Below are positions 1-11,275 of a stretch of 64,000 nucleotides of DNA, one piece after another (the stretch's first letter is position 1; each line of letters starts with the position of its first letter). The position numbers and the translations under genes are program-made. This DNA comes from Adiantum capillus-veneris (Eukaryota > Streptophyta > Polypodiopsida > Polypodiales > Pteridaceae). The stretch spans positions 83,632,260 through 83,696,259 of the forward strand of contig CM043948.1 in NCBI GenBank assembly GCA_014529385.2. Direction: 5' to 3'. The notes below the pieces were generated by a model that was given only the letters and a program-made list of their open reading frames with translations, was not told the DNA's origin and searched no databases.

Positions 1-1098
1 ATCCCTATTCTACTTACTCACAGGCAATTAATAATACCAACCATTTGTAGCTAGCTTGAGGACCTCCCTTCTTGAGCAAGAAAAGAGAAACCTTGTGCTT
101 TGATACCAATGTAACATTTAATGGCCTAATAACTTGTGTGTAGCGGAAATGAGCATGAACATAGTGGGCATTTCATTAGAATAGATTCCTAATGAGAATT
201 ACAAGAGTGCTTGGGTGGAGAGAGCAACAAAAAGCATAACACCTAGTTAGATAGCATCGACAATACTTTCAAAAGAGAGAGAAATTAAGCTAATGACAAC
301 AATTTAGGACCGGATTTGCATGGAGCCGGTCCCCCCTCCAAAAGGCTTTGTATTATGGTTTCTCCCATCAAGAGAGACATTGTACAATACAATTCTTTGT
401 GTTCCTTCAAGACTAGCTAGTGCAATGAAGATGAAAGCTTCATGCACTAAGCAAAACACTTAGCAAACACAACTTGAAGTTTCCCCGTTCTCAGACCCAA
501 GACCTCACACACCTTCGAAGATGGTGAGAGCTAGCAGGGTATGAGAGTAGATTGAGAGGAAGAAGGAGTATCTTACGAGAAAGATATATATCTCCTCACA
601 TAATCACTCATATTAGCATAGCTTAGCTTAGTAATTAGCTTGGTAGAGGAGATGAGCATGCATTGAAGCTTGGCTCTTGGTTGGATTTGCATCCACATGC
701 CAAGAGTGTGTTGATGTAGGCTTCTATCTCACCCCCTAGAAGAAGGGCTCGCCCCCTCCCATGTAGGGATATGTGTTGACTTTGGAGAGCACACAAAGAA
801 TCCAATTCCCCCTAAGCTTTAACCCTTTGGACACAACCTTTGAATTTTGGAACCGTAGCATTTTGGAAGTCTTAATGGGCTGAACCTTAGGGTCTTTTTA
901 GCCCATTGTTGCACATGGCTCTTTTGCAGATGGCCCCCCCTTTGGATCCCTATTTTCCGTCCTTTGGATCCCTACTGTGGCCGGTCTGCTAGCTTAACCA
1001 ATATTCTAGCCTTTTCTCCCCTGGCACTTCCCCACATTAAATGATCAGTTTAATATGAGAAAATCATTTAGGAGAATTAGATATTGATTATTATGACA
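1..1098 (-). mobile_element. Element A1: 5' end of a Ty3/Gypsy chromovirus (5' LTR plus leader)
   Basis: Bases 1-109 match the leader of element A2 at 23643-23752 almost base for base, and 110-1098 match its LTR. The initiator-Met primer site (reverse complement of gctttgatacca) lies just left of the LTR. This is therefore the 5' LTR of a minus-strand element whose body extends beyond the left edge. The LTR runs from TGTAAC to ATGACA on the plus strand. It is about 600 bases shorter than the A2 copy at 8104 because one internal block is missing near 740. No target duplication can be seen, since the other end is outside the window. Confidence 0.88.
110..1098 (-). repeat. LTR of element A1 (internally deleted)
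   Basis: Aligns by eye to the LTRs at 8104-9698 and 23753-25147. The order of shared blocks is the same, but everything between 'gtaggcttctatctca' and 'agaagaagggctcgcc' is missing. The LTR promoter would fire leftward. The deletion ends share a few bases (tctca), as expected for illegitimate recombination. Confidence 0.88.
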
Positions 1099-1935
1099 TG
1101 AAATGGGTAAAGTGCCAATGTAAAATTTAAGTGTGCTTGAAATCCTTGTCCAGTACATGCATGAATGGCCAACCCACAACTAAGGGCCAATTCCCATGTG
1201 ATAACAATCCTATAAGCAGTAGCAAAAGTATAAAAAATGTGAACATGACTCTAACACCTCCCGACAATAGAAGCTAGAAGTATATTGAGGAAAATTTTGG
1301 TAAATTTTCCATCTTAATGAAATAGTCAACCATGCATTAATGCAAGTAAAAAATATGAGTATATCATAACTTAAAAAATATAAATAACTAGTAGAAGCAT
1401 TGGACTTTGTGTAGGGATTAACTACTCCATCCATCCACTTCCGCTCCTACTATGGACAAAGAGAATTTTACTTTGCAGGGAGCGAGCAAGAACACCTCCA
1501 ACTTACTTGAGCCAGACATAAGATTAGGTCACTTTGCCTCCATCCATGAAGCCGAGCTATGAAAATATTCCAAATACCAGTAAGTGGTAAGAAATCAACA
1601 CCAACCATACGAGTTTAGGCACCATGTCTCTTCGATGCCCAATATCAGGTGTTTAGGCAAAATGCACAATCCACGATCTGTTATATGTGTAGGTGATTCA
1701 ACCCCAACGCACTAATTGTGTAGATGAGGCTAAGAAAAAAGAAGAAGATCTAGGAAACACCCCGGATCCAACAAAGCCCAGGTCATCAACCCTTTCATTT
1801 AAGGCTAAGAAATGTAGGTGATCCTAAGCTTGTCGCGATGCTGTCATGAGAAACATAACACATGAGTCCAATCAAAATAACATTCTTTCATATGCACAAA
1901 CAATCTTTTTCAAGGAGTCAGACTGTACAAGGTCT
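1099..1935. other. Unassigned AT-rich spacer
   Basis: This stretch lies between A1 and the target duplication of element B. I see no convincing reading frame, terminal repeat or match to another part of the window. It is the presumed old target DNA for both insertions. Confidence 0.5.
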
Positions 1936-1940
1936 CTTAC
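1936..1940. repeat. Target site duplication CTTAC, left copy, element B
   Basis: CTTAC stands directly before the TG that opens the low-coordinate LTR of element B. The same five bases stand at 25955-25959, directly after the CA that closes the other LTR. Confidence 0.75.
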
Positions 1941-2651
1941 TGTGGGACGGGTGTCTAGCCTCACTCCTATCTTATTGAAGATTTAGTGAGAACTACGATT
2001 AAATTATCAATCCATGGGACGAAGCTGACTCGACTAGTGCATGGAGGCTACAAGAGGTTGTTAATCTCTCGGAAAACAACAAACAACTCGCATCTAACTC
2101 AAGATACACTTAAGTGACTAAAATCACCAAAAGCCAATCGCTCATCGACAAAAAAATCACATCTATTACAGCATCAAACGACGAGCAAACGTAAAATAAC
2201 TTCTAGGACATGTTTATAAGACCTAAGCACACATGCTCATGGTCTCAAATCCCACTTTAGGTCAAGTGAAAAAATTGCAATTATTAATAGCAGTGGATTT
2301 TTGACCTAGTTGTTTTCGACCGGAGAGGGAGTAGGAAGCGCGAGAAGGAGAGAAGTGAGCGCCGTTAGCTCACGCTGTGTATTTCATTATCCAAAACTTA
2401 CAGGTAACTTATAAAAATTGGCTTTTATACCTTAGCAAAGGTTTTTGGTGGTCAAAACTAATAATCTGAGAGGTCTAACTAAAGATAGGTAATGACAGGT
2501 TGATACAATCTGAAAGCTTGTAGCCCCGGCTCAACTATTACAAGATTTACTCGAAAAATAGGAGTTACAATATTCCCGATTTATAAAAAATAATAAGTGT
2601 TTTTACATGGGAGCTCCGAAAAATGGTATCCGTGTTAGCTTGCTGCTAACA
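1941..2651 (-). repeat. 3' LTR of element B
   Basis: Starts TGTGGGACGG and ends CTAACA on the plus strand. It aligns with 8011-8103 plus 25153-25954 over its whole length. The difference is a block of about 215 bases present only in the other copy (roughly 25410-25630), which looks deleted here. Near 2039 it carries an unoccupied copy of the site that A2 hit in the other LTR. Confidence 0.82.
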
Positions 2652-2667
2652 TTCCCCCCCTCCTCGC
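2652..2667 (-). promoter_or_regulatory. Polypurine tract of element B
   Basis: The minus strand reads GAGGAGGGGGGGAA directly before TGTTAGC, the start of the 3' LTR. This is the expected place and composition for the plus-strand DNA priming tract. Confidence 0.75.
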
Positions 2668-2690
2668 CTGTGTCGTTCCTTGACCTAGCT

Positions 2691-5600
2691 TTATGGACTG
2701 AAGTAGTCTTTGGGTTGACCGCTGGCGAGGTGGTCTTTAAGTGCATCTAGTGCCTTTTGGTATTTGATATTCCTCTCTTTATCTGGCACTTGAAAGAACT
2801 GCATAGTGACTCTGTTTTTCAGCTCCACCACTGAGTAGCCTATAAACCTTGATGTGAGGTTGCTGATCACTCGCCCAAATATTTTCGTTCGCCAAGTGAA
2901 GAACCCTGTGTAGAATGCTTCCTCGAACGCCAGCATATTGTGAGAAGGTAAAAACATGCATCTTGCGTAGAAGCCATAGAGGACTTTTTTGGAATGTTGA
3001 CCACGAAGGTCGTAGCATAATCCTTTATTACCCTTGAGGAATGACATCCAAGGGGCGCCTGCTTGCTCTAGCTCATGGAAGGCTTCGATGCAGGTAAGCA
3101 GCATTCGAAAAGATTTTATATAACATTGCACATGATAGATCTTGTAGACTCCTGAAGAAGGACATGTCACCCGTTAGGATTTTCACCATGTACTCTTTTG
3201 TTGGTGGTCCCTTTGCTGGAGCAAGCAATCTGGGGTAATTCAGCCAAGTTGGCTGCTTCTGTGTTAGTGCCTCATGTGCTATCCAGGTCCTTACTCTTGG
3301 TACAAGATAGAAAGTGGGATCCTTTTGTAGGGCCGCAAGTGCTCTTGTGAACAAAATCAAATACCTTGGATTCTTGTTCAACTAGCTGAGCCTCCACTTT
3401 GGGTGGTCTTGATCTGCGTTGTCTACCTGCATGTCTTTGTACAACCTCTCTTTTACTTGGAGCAAGTCCACCTTTATCAGAGGGTAAGGCAGGGATTGTT
3501 GGTGCCATTGCACATTGATTTGATTGGGAGTGAGTTGTGTAACGTTGACGAAGTGAAGAACTCTTAGCTCCCAATCCATTGCTGCCTTCCACTGCTCATC
3601 TACCTATTGTGTAATTTTCTCTTTCAATGCATCTTCCTCAGCCTTTGAGAGCTGGACCATTGGCGCTGTATCTGTTTTGATAATGTGTACTTGAAACTCC
3701 TCCTGCCAATTAACTCTTCTGCTGGCTGTGTCTCCATCTCAGCAAATGAAATTGAGGGGATCTCTATCTGTGGCTGCTCTGAAGTGCCTGCCTCTTCTTG
3801 TGTTTCTAGCCGTCCCTCTCTCAATAGCTGGTTGACTCTTTTAAGTTCATCTATTTCTTTCAGCAGCTCATCTTCTCTTTGGACCCGCATTAAAGCCAGG
3901 TCTCTATGCTGAGACTGCTCTAGTTTAAGCTCCAGCTTGAGGTCTTTATTCTTTTTCTCTAATGCTTTGTAGACCTCGTCCGTTCCTTTGATCAAGGCTA
4001 CGACATGATTTTCTCTGATTTTCCGTAAGAAAATTGCCTGATCATTTATTCTTTGCTTTAAGTACTGTAGGGAGGTGCTCGCTACATCTAACTGAACCTG
4101 AATCTTTTACACTGACAGGGTTGTTGTTAGAAGTTTGTTTGTAACAGTTGTTCATCTTTTGCTTTGCATGCATCTGACAACTTTGTAAGCAATTTACCGA
4201 GCTCCTCCATCTCTTTCTGTTGCTTATCCCTTGCAAGCTGATGTTGTTTGGCTTTCGCTTTCAAATCCTGCACTTGCCTTTGTAGATCGGTGATGATGTT
4301 TAGTCGGTCGTTTAACTCCCCTTGGAGTGCGTCAATGACCATTTCTAATTCTTTGTCCCTTGTGCTACGACTAAGTGCTGCTGAGCGAAGTTGTTCAGTC
4401 ATGTCCTGCATTTGCTTGGCATACTCATTAACTTGCAGGATCACTTCGTTGTTTGATTGCCAGTCTGCGTTTTGTGCCAGTTGACTTGATGTTTTTGCAG
4501 ATTCTTGTGTATCTTTTGGCGACATCATGGCGGCTGGTTGCTGGTTCCCTTGTGGCTGTGGCTGATCCTCTTCTGCTTTGTCATCCTGAGGCTTCGTGGA
4601 TGCCTTGGCCTTCTCTTATTGTGTTGAGGTAGAGGGTGTTTCCTCAGTATCCTCTTTTCTTGTTTGTTCGAACCCTGTGGTGTCCTCTAGTGCATGACTT
4701 GTTGCCCTTTCCGGCTCTGGCTCTTGCTCTTTGTGTGGCTCTTGTGTAGTAGTAGCCTGTTGTGCAGATTTCGCTGCTTCTTGCTGTTCATGCTCTGTCT
4801 CTTTTGTTGGCTCAGTTGCTGTGGTTCTAATTGTTGGTGATGGTGGTGGGATTGGCTCTTGCTCTTTGTGTGGCTCTTGTGTAGTAGTAGCCTGTTGTGC
4901 AGATTTCGCTGCTTCTTGCTGTTCATGCTCTGTCTCTTTTGTTGGCTCAGTTGCTGTGGTTCTAATTGCTGGTGATGGTGGTGGGATTGGCATGGGGTAA
5001 TCATGCTGTTCAGAAATACGTGAAGAAGGGTGGGGAGACACATCACCCTGATCATGTCGTGCTGCTCCTTGTTCAGTTGCTTCCTCTGCTTGCTTTTGAT
5101 GTTCTGCTGCTTCTTTCGCTTTTTTTGCCGCTTCTTGGGCTTCTCTCAGCTTCAAGGCTTCTGCTTCTTGATATAGATTTTCTATTGATTCCGTGGGATC
5201 TTCAGCGTGTTTCTTGGTATGATGCTTAGTTCTTGGTCCTTTAAGCTCAATGGGTACCCACTTTGCTGGGTCCTTGCCTTGTGCTTGGCGGCTGCGTTCA
5301 TAAGATTGCTTCTCTCTTTCAAATCGGGCATGTTTTTATACAGGTTCCTCTTGGTATGCTGCCATGACTTTTCTCTTCATTTCTTCCCGTCGTGCTCTTT
5401 TTTCCCCATTATTGGAGCTTTCACTGATGTGCCGTTCTGGTGAGCTCTCAGCAGACTCTTCATCTGGCTTGTATGTTCTCTTGGTAGATCTTGTAGCTCG
5501 AGGGGAGGGGTTTGCTGACACTATCCAAGTGTTTTGATCTGGGTCATGCGGCAAGTTGTCGGCCATGCCGATGCATGGTAAGCAATCTTGGTCAAAACAT

Positions 5601-6483
5601 CTAGTGCACCCAGATATGTGATTTTCCCTTCTTTCTTTGTCCCCTTCAAAACATACTGTGCATGGTCAATTGGTTGCCTGGTTGTTGATTTGAGAACTTG
5701 TGTAAAGGTCATGGTAATCGCATGATTTGGTGTCGTATACCTTGGTGGTCTCTTGGCAAGGAAGTGGAAGTGCTAGTGGTACAACCTTGCGGGCTTTTCC
5801 ACCTGTTTTTGAATGAGGTCGGTAAATGTAGTAGCGACGGTTTCCTTGGTGAAGGTTCCTACCGTCTTTCTATCTCTTGCTCTCATTGTCATTCCCTCTG
5901 TTGGTAGTCTTAGAGCTTCTACCACTATATCTTTGGTAATTACCACTTCAACTTTGTTCCCTTGCTGGTCAGAGATTTGAGCGGTTCCATCTTCTTTGAT
6001 CGTGGACAAAAGCTCATAAGCTTTTTGAAAGTCCACTCCACACGGCTCTTGTTCATAGAAGTCCCTGAGTCCTAGCCTTCGGTTGGCTTCTTTGGTCTCG
6101 GGCTTTGCGACGACATCATACACTTCTTTGCGTAGAAGTTGCAGTTCTACCTGATGTCTTTCCTCGCTCTTGAATCTTCTTGTGAACACTGTGGTGTTAT
6201 GCTCTTCAAGATGTTCCTTTGATAGGTAGGTCGCTTTGGCATTCTTGACTGAATCGCGGTCCAGTTGGTATGGCGGTAGCTCTTGAAGCTTCTCCTTCTT
6301 TGTGAGAGCTTCTTCTTGGCCCTCTTTGCGGCTTGCATGGATCCTGTTGAGTGAATAGAGTGTCAAGGTTAGCAAATTTGGCAGATTTTCTCTGAACTGT
6401 CCTTTAGTCTGAAAATGCTGACAAATTTGGTTGCCAATTTGCTTCAAATTAATTTTCGAACATGCATAGATGCATAAAAACAT
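2691..6483 (-). pseudogene. Element B internal protein: coiled-coil, Glu/Gln/Lys-rich, uncharacterised
   Basis: The frame runs from about 6483 down to 2691 as pieces in shifting frames: 6483-5773, 5712-5521, 5566-5336, 5155-4616, 4528-4127, 3995-3624, 3579-3382, 3381-3073 and 3170-2691. The pieces 5566-5336, 5155-4616 and 4528-4127 share one frame and are split only by stops. The N-terminal part is charged, with a segment ending ALRLPTEG. That loosely recalls plant 'putative transposon protein' or mobile-domain families, which is inference only. The middle has a basic patch, long E/K/A/Q helices and a 45-residue tandem repeat. The C-terminal part is Trp- and aromatic-rich. No zinc knuckle, retropepsin, RT or integrase signature is visible. 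I do not recognise the family. It could be a gag-like or captured host-derived protein. Confidence 0.6.
4719..4988 (-). repeat. Two tandem copies of a 135-base coding repeat
   Basis: Copies at 4719-4853 and 4854-4988 are nearly identical; I saw one substitution. The length is divisible by three, so it adds 45 residues in frame, each unit containing EPTKETEHEQQEAAKSAQQA. The near identity suggests a recent duplication in an otherwise older element. Confidence 0.92.
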
Positions 6484-7997
6484 GTAAAGATCAAATTCAT
6501 AAAGTCAATACAAAAATTTGCAACAAAAGTAAATAATCGCGATTATTTACAGCTGAGTAATTTTTTTAACTTTTTGCAAATTTGCCATTATAGGCTTGAA
6601 GTATATACCAGATACATACTTTGAGTGAAATATGGGCTCATTTGAGTGCACTGGGTGAAAATGGTGCTAGATTTAGACTTTAGGTCTCTAAAACAGTAGA
6701 TGTAAAGAAATTTTGAGATTTTGAGATCCAAATTTGTTCAAACTTGGCTAGTAGCTTTAGGACATCATGTACTTTGGATTTATGATGGCAAAGTTTCAAT
6801 TTTCTCCCATTTTAGCCAAAAAGTAAATAATCGTGTTTATTAACTTTTCTACCTAAATGAACATTTTTTTATACAACTTGGTTCTAAGCATTGTATAGAC
6901 CTTGTGTATGTGATATGAGGTGATTTGGATCAAAAAATGTGTCTCATAACTCAGAATTTGGCTTGCAAGGACTTCTTTGCGTCTTTTGGCAATTTTCCAA
7001 GTTATATGTGATCATTTTGGCTCATACTTGAATTTTGGCATGTAATAGGTGTGTACAAGTGATAGGTGAGGTGATGATGCAACTTTCAAGCCAAAATAGT
7101 GCAAAAGTAAATAATCGCGATTATTTACAGCAATCACACTTTTCTTGCAAAACTTAAATTTTTTGACATAAACACCTTCTATACAACTAAAACAAGTCCT
7201 AAATTGAATTTGGTAAAGTTTGGTCTTGTCGGCATCACTTTGTGCTTTGTCGACTCTGAAATCACCGAATTTTGTGACTACACTGCCTGTTGAGTTGGTT
7301 AGTCACTTTTGAGGCTATGGGCTTGTCCGCAACATAGTCGTGAAGCAACTCATCCAATTTTGGCCCATTTGGAGTCAATTTGACCTCGTATGTCAAATTT
7401 GACGCTTTGTAGCCGTTGAGTCATTTTTTGCTTTTCGAGGGCTTTGCTTGATTGATTTCACAAAACCAATCATATACATCGTGTATACACCTCGTAGGTA
7501 AGCTATCTGTGGAGTCAGAATGCAATTCTGCCATCTCCCAAAAACCTAGCTTTTGTACTTGGGACCCCATCGACCCTTGCCAAATGGTCAACTGTTGATA
7601 TAGAAGTGTTCTATTATGTTGGAACATGCTACATTTCAAATATCATCCGATTTGGTTGAGCTGACAGGCCGCTTACCCTACTCCTAGGTTCTCATGCAAT
7701 GGGGTTGTGGAAAGTGTCCACAAACACTCGTTTTCTTGTTTTTTATGGTTTCCTGGGCATTGATCTTAAGACTTGTCTCGTCTATCAATCATTCTCAAAA
7801 TCCTAATCTAATTCTACAATCCTACAACTCTAAAGGCACTCAGCAAGTATAACTTACCTCCAAGCTACCTCTACACAGTAAAAGATGACAATCTTAAGCT
7901 ATGCGGTTTCTAAAAGAAAGTTTCTACTCTAAGATATCCTAGAGGAAGTTAAAGGATAACTTCACAAGACACTCGTGTTTTTTCCTAGTAGGTCTCT
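6484..7997. repeat. Element B leader with a spaced 22-base palindrome
   Basis: This non-coding stretch carries GTAAATAATCGCGATTATTTAC, a perfect palindrome, at 6529-6550 and 7107-7128. A degenerate version lies at 6823-6844. Spacings are 294 and 284 bases, and weak similarity around each copy suggests an old tandem array of about 290 bases. Otherwise I see only short chance frames, such as one at 7421-7639. Confidence 0.7.
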
Positions 7998-8010
7998 TCG
8001 ATCCCCGGCG
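7998..8010 (-). promoter_or_regulatory. Damaged primer binding site of element B (tRNA-Asp type)
   Basis: The plus strand TTCGATCCCCGGC equals an internal part of the 3' end of plant tRNA-Asp as I recall it. The final AACGGCGCCA and the first bases of the LTR appear missing, as if about 20 bases across the junction were lost. Compare the complete sites at 35104 and 49456. Confidence 0.5.
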
Positions 8011-8103
8011 TGTCTAACCTCACTCCTATCTTATTGCAAATTTAACGAGAACCACAATTATATTGTCAATCCATGGGACGAAGCTGACTCGACTAGTGCA
8101 TAG
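8011..8103 (-). repeat. 5' LTR of element B, left portion
   Basis: Matches 1952-2043 of the other LTR up to '...cgactagtgcatag', where element A2 interrupts it. The LTR resumes at 25153. Confidence 0.85.
8099..8103. repeat. Target site duplication CATAG, left copy, element A2
   Basis: CATAG precedes the first TG of A2 and recurs at 25148-25152 after its end. The related unoccupied site in the sister LTR (about 2039-2043) reads CATGG, which confirms the insertion point. Confidence 0.88.
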
Positions 8104-9698
8104 TGTACCATTTAATGGTCTAAAAACTTATGTGTAGCGGAAATTAACATGAACATAGTGGGCATTTCATTACAATAGATTCCTAATGAGAATTACAAGA
8201 GTGCTTGGGTGGAGAGAGCAACATAAAGCATAACACCTAGTTAGATAGAATCAACAATACTTTCAAAAGAGAGAGAAATTAAGCTATTGACAACAGTTGA
8301 GGACCGGATTTGCATGGAGCCGGTCCCCCCTCCAAAAGGCTTTGTATTATGGTTTCTCCCATCAAGAGAGACATTGTACAATACAATTCTTTGTGTTCCT
8401 TCAAGACTAGCTAGTGCAATGAAGATGAAAGATTCATGCACTAAGCAAAACACTTAGTAAACACAACTTTAATTATCCCCGTTCTCAGACCCAAGACCTC
8501 ACAAACCTTCGAAGATGGTGAGAGCTAGCAGGGTATGAGAGTAGATTGAGAGGAAGAAGGAATATCTTACGAGAAAGATGTACATCTCCTCACATAATCA
8601 CTCATATTAGCATAGCTTTAGCTTAGTAATTAGCTTGGTAGAGGAGATGAGCATGCATTGAAGCTTGGCTCTTGGTTGGATTTGCATCCACAAGCCAAGA
8701 GTGTGTCGATGTAGGCTTCTATCTCACAAGCTTGGAGTAGGTGATGAGCTCTCCATTAAAGCTTGGGAAGAGATAGTCTTCTCTTTCTTCACACATGAGA
8801 TTGTGTGAGTGTGTGTGTGTGTGATAATTCCTTGCAAAAATCAGCCCCCCCTCTCTCTTGGGCGAGCCCTCTTGCTATTTGCTCTTGCAGGCTCCCCATT
8901 GGACCTCCCCAAGTCAAGCCAATGGCTATTAAGCAGCATAAGTGATAGCCTTCTGACATGTGTCCCCCTTTCCCCTTTTGTGAGAGCTTTAGGTAATTTA
9001 ATAATTAAACTAAACTCTCATTGGACCCCTTTTCCTCCTGGCCAATAGGAATTAGGCAAGCCATTGGGCTCCTGAATGCTCATTGGACCCCTTGGGAGAC
9101 TGTCCAATAGTCTTCTAGGAGACTTAATTCTCATTGGTTCTTTTATTAAGTGTTTTTTAAATTAATTAAACTAGATTTACTCTAGCCTAATTCTCATTGG
9201 TCCACCTCCAAGGCCATCCAATAGGAATTGGGCACACCTTGTGGGCATCAGGGCTAGGGAGCTGACACATGTCCTTAATTCCCTTTGTGTAAAGGGAGCC
9301 TGTGTGTGTGTGTGTGTGACTTTCTCTCTCATCCCTTAGAAGAAGGGCTCGCCCCCTCCCATGCAGGGATATGCAAAGACTTTATAGTTATACATAAAGC
9401 ATCCAATTTCCCCTAGGGTTGACCTTTGGACACAAACTTTGAATTTTGGAACCTTAGCATTTTGGAAGTCTTAATGGGCTGAACCTTAGGGTCTTTTTAG
9501 CCCATTGTTTCACATGGCTCTTTTGCAGATGGACCCCCCTTTGGATCCCTATTTTCCCTCCTTTGGATCCCTACTGTGGCCGGCTTGCTAGCTTAACCAA
9601 TATTCTAGCTTTTTCTCCCCTGGCACTTCCCCACATTAAATGATCAGTTTAATATGAGAAAACCATTTAGGAGAATTAGATATTGATCATTATGACAT
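8104..9698 (-). repeat. 3' LTR of element A2
   Basis: The longest copy of this LTR family in the window, from TGTACC to ATGACAT. It contains a TG-rich microsatellite near 8808-8822 and another near 9300-9318. A block of about 200 bases before 9395 is absent from the partner LTR. All three copies have a T after ATGACA, so the minus-strand LTR probably begins ATGTCAT. Confidence 0.9.
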
Positions 9699-9712
9699 TA
9701 CCTCTCTCTTGA
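9699..9712 (-). promoter_or_regulatory. Polypurine tract of element A2
   Basis: The minus strand reads AAGAGAGAGGTA directly upstream of the 3' LTR start, the usual place for the plus-strand primer. Confidence 0.75.
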
Positions 9713-9799
9713 AATCATAGTCGTCCTCAACTATGGTGTAGAGAAGATAAAACATATTCATGAGTCCTTTTCTTAGCAGGTAGAGGATCCCTATGTTAC

Positions 9800-11270
9800 C
9801 CTACGACATCATTCCACAATGGATGACTAGTCTATTTGGCGCTTGAGAAGCATTGTAAGCATTGACAAGGTTTAGGTTATCCTTTAATTGTATGCCTTGC
9901 ATCTATCTAGCATCTTCAAAAGGATAATTCTTAAACTTAATAAGATATCGTCGAATAGTCTTACCGCCTCTTAATACCTTGTCTTCATGTCGGAGAATGG
10001 ACTCGGGCTGCAGCACCTCCTCTTGGTCCTCGATCTCCGGTGGGTCTTCAATAGTTGGTTCTTGAGGTGGCTCTCCTTTGTAAGGCTTTAATAGGCTCAC
10101 ATGGAAAACATTGTGTATGAGCCAATGATTGGGCAACTTGATTTGATAGGCCATCTCATTGATTGGCCTAAGAATCTGGAAGGGACCATAGTACCTTTTT
10201 GCTAGTTTAGCATAGTACTTTTGGTGGCCCGTAGGATTCTTGCCCATCGTGTGCCTTAATCGAGCCTTGGGAAACTTTAACAACACCCAATCATTTTCTT
10301 TAAAGGCTTGGGCTCTTCTGTGCTTGTCAGCAGCAGCCTTTTGCCTTTGCTGTGAGATAGAGATAGCATCCTTAATCTTTTGAAAAGATTCTTGTAGGTC
10401 TCGGCTATACTCATCTGCAACAAAGATCTCCCCATGTACCTTAAGTAGCAAGGGACTTTTTTATCTTCCCTCAATTACCTCGAAAGGTGCTTTTCTCGTG
10501 GAAGTAGGTACAGTGTTATTGTAAGCATACTCCACTAAGGGTAAGTACTTCTCCCATTGGGATCTTTGATCTACTTCCGTTACATAGGCTTTTAGTATAT
10601 CGAGAATTGTTACGTTAGCTATTTCACTTTGGCCATCCGTTTGTGGATGATAGGCCGAAGAGAAGTTTAGCCTTGTTCCTAAATTCTCAAAGAGACCCTT
10701 CCAGAAATTACTGGTCATTCTAGGATCTCTATCCGACACTATAGACATTGGCAAGCCATGGTACTTGAAAATTTGTGAAATGAAGAGGGTTGCCATTTGA
10801 TAGGCTTTGATAGTCTTTTTGACAGGTATAAAATGAGCTTGTTTACTAAAACTGTCTATTATCGTCCATATTCCCGTATTCCCATGGATAGACTTAGGCA
10901 ATCCAAAGATTAAATCCATGGATATGCTCTCCCATGGTGAATTAGGGATTGGCAAGGGTTGAAGCAATCCAAGTTACTTCCCTCTATCAGATTTTGTCTT
11001 TTGGCAAAACACACATTTAGAAACATACTCTTGTATGTTCACTTTCATGGTAGGCCAATAGAAATATGTTTCAATTCCCTTTAAGGTAGACTGAATCCCT
11101 CTATGCCCCGCATACGATGGAGCATGAGATTCATACATTACTTTCTCACGTAGTGAGTTAGTAACGCATAGTCTATTTCCATAGAGAAGATAACCATCTT
11201 TTAAAGTAAATGGTTCTTCTTTCTTCCCTAATGCAAGGGCTGAAATCACATCTCTAAAATCAGGATCAAT
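9800..11270 (-). pseudogene. Element A2 integrase and chromodomain
   Basis: Pieces at 11297-10974, 10967-10461 and 10451-9903 follow one another. The first holds the zinc-binding end: HAPSYAGHRG, then CVFCQKTK. Its first residues come from element C's LTR. The second is the catalytic core with IIDSFSK, VSDRDPRMTSNFW and HPQTDGQSE, in the positions of the DDE triad. The third carries the [19 protein letters not shown] region and a chromodomain core ([20 protein letters not shown]). It stops at a TAG (9903-9905) where other chromodomains have Trp. In-frame residues continue beyond it to about 9800. The chromodomain would direct integration to modified chromatin. Confidence 0.88.
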
Positions 11271-11275
11271 AGCAT
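11271..11275. repeat. Imperfect target duplication of element C, left copy
   Basis: AGCAT stands before the first TG of element C, and AGCGT overlaps the other junction (19894-19898). Either copy joins A2's RNase H and integrase in one frame, so the site is consistent with a clean insertion followed by one mutation. Confidence 0.55.

Noticed and set aside
1210-1434. Minus-strand 74-codon frame in the left spacer
   Set aside because: Short, Cys/Tyr/Phe-rich and without motif. Consistent with chance in AT-rich DNA.
4248-5443. Plus-strand frames opposite the element B protein
   Set aside because: They mirror the repetitive minus-strand coding region (Cys/Ser/Val runs opposite Glu/Gln/Ala) and have no independent support.
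6529-7128. CRISPR-like spaced repeats
   Set aside because: Only three copies at about 290-base spacing, one of them degenerate, in a plant retrotransposon leader.
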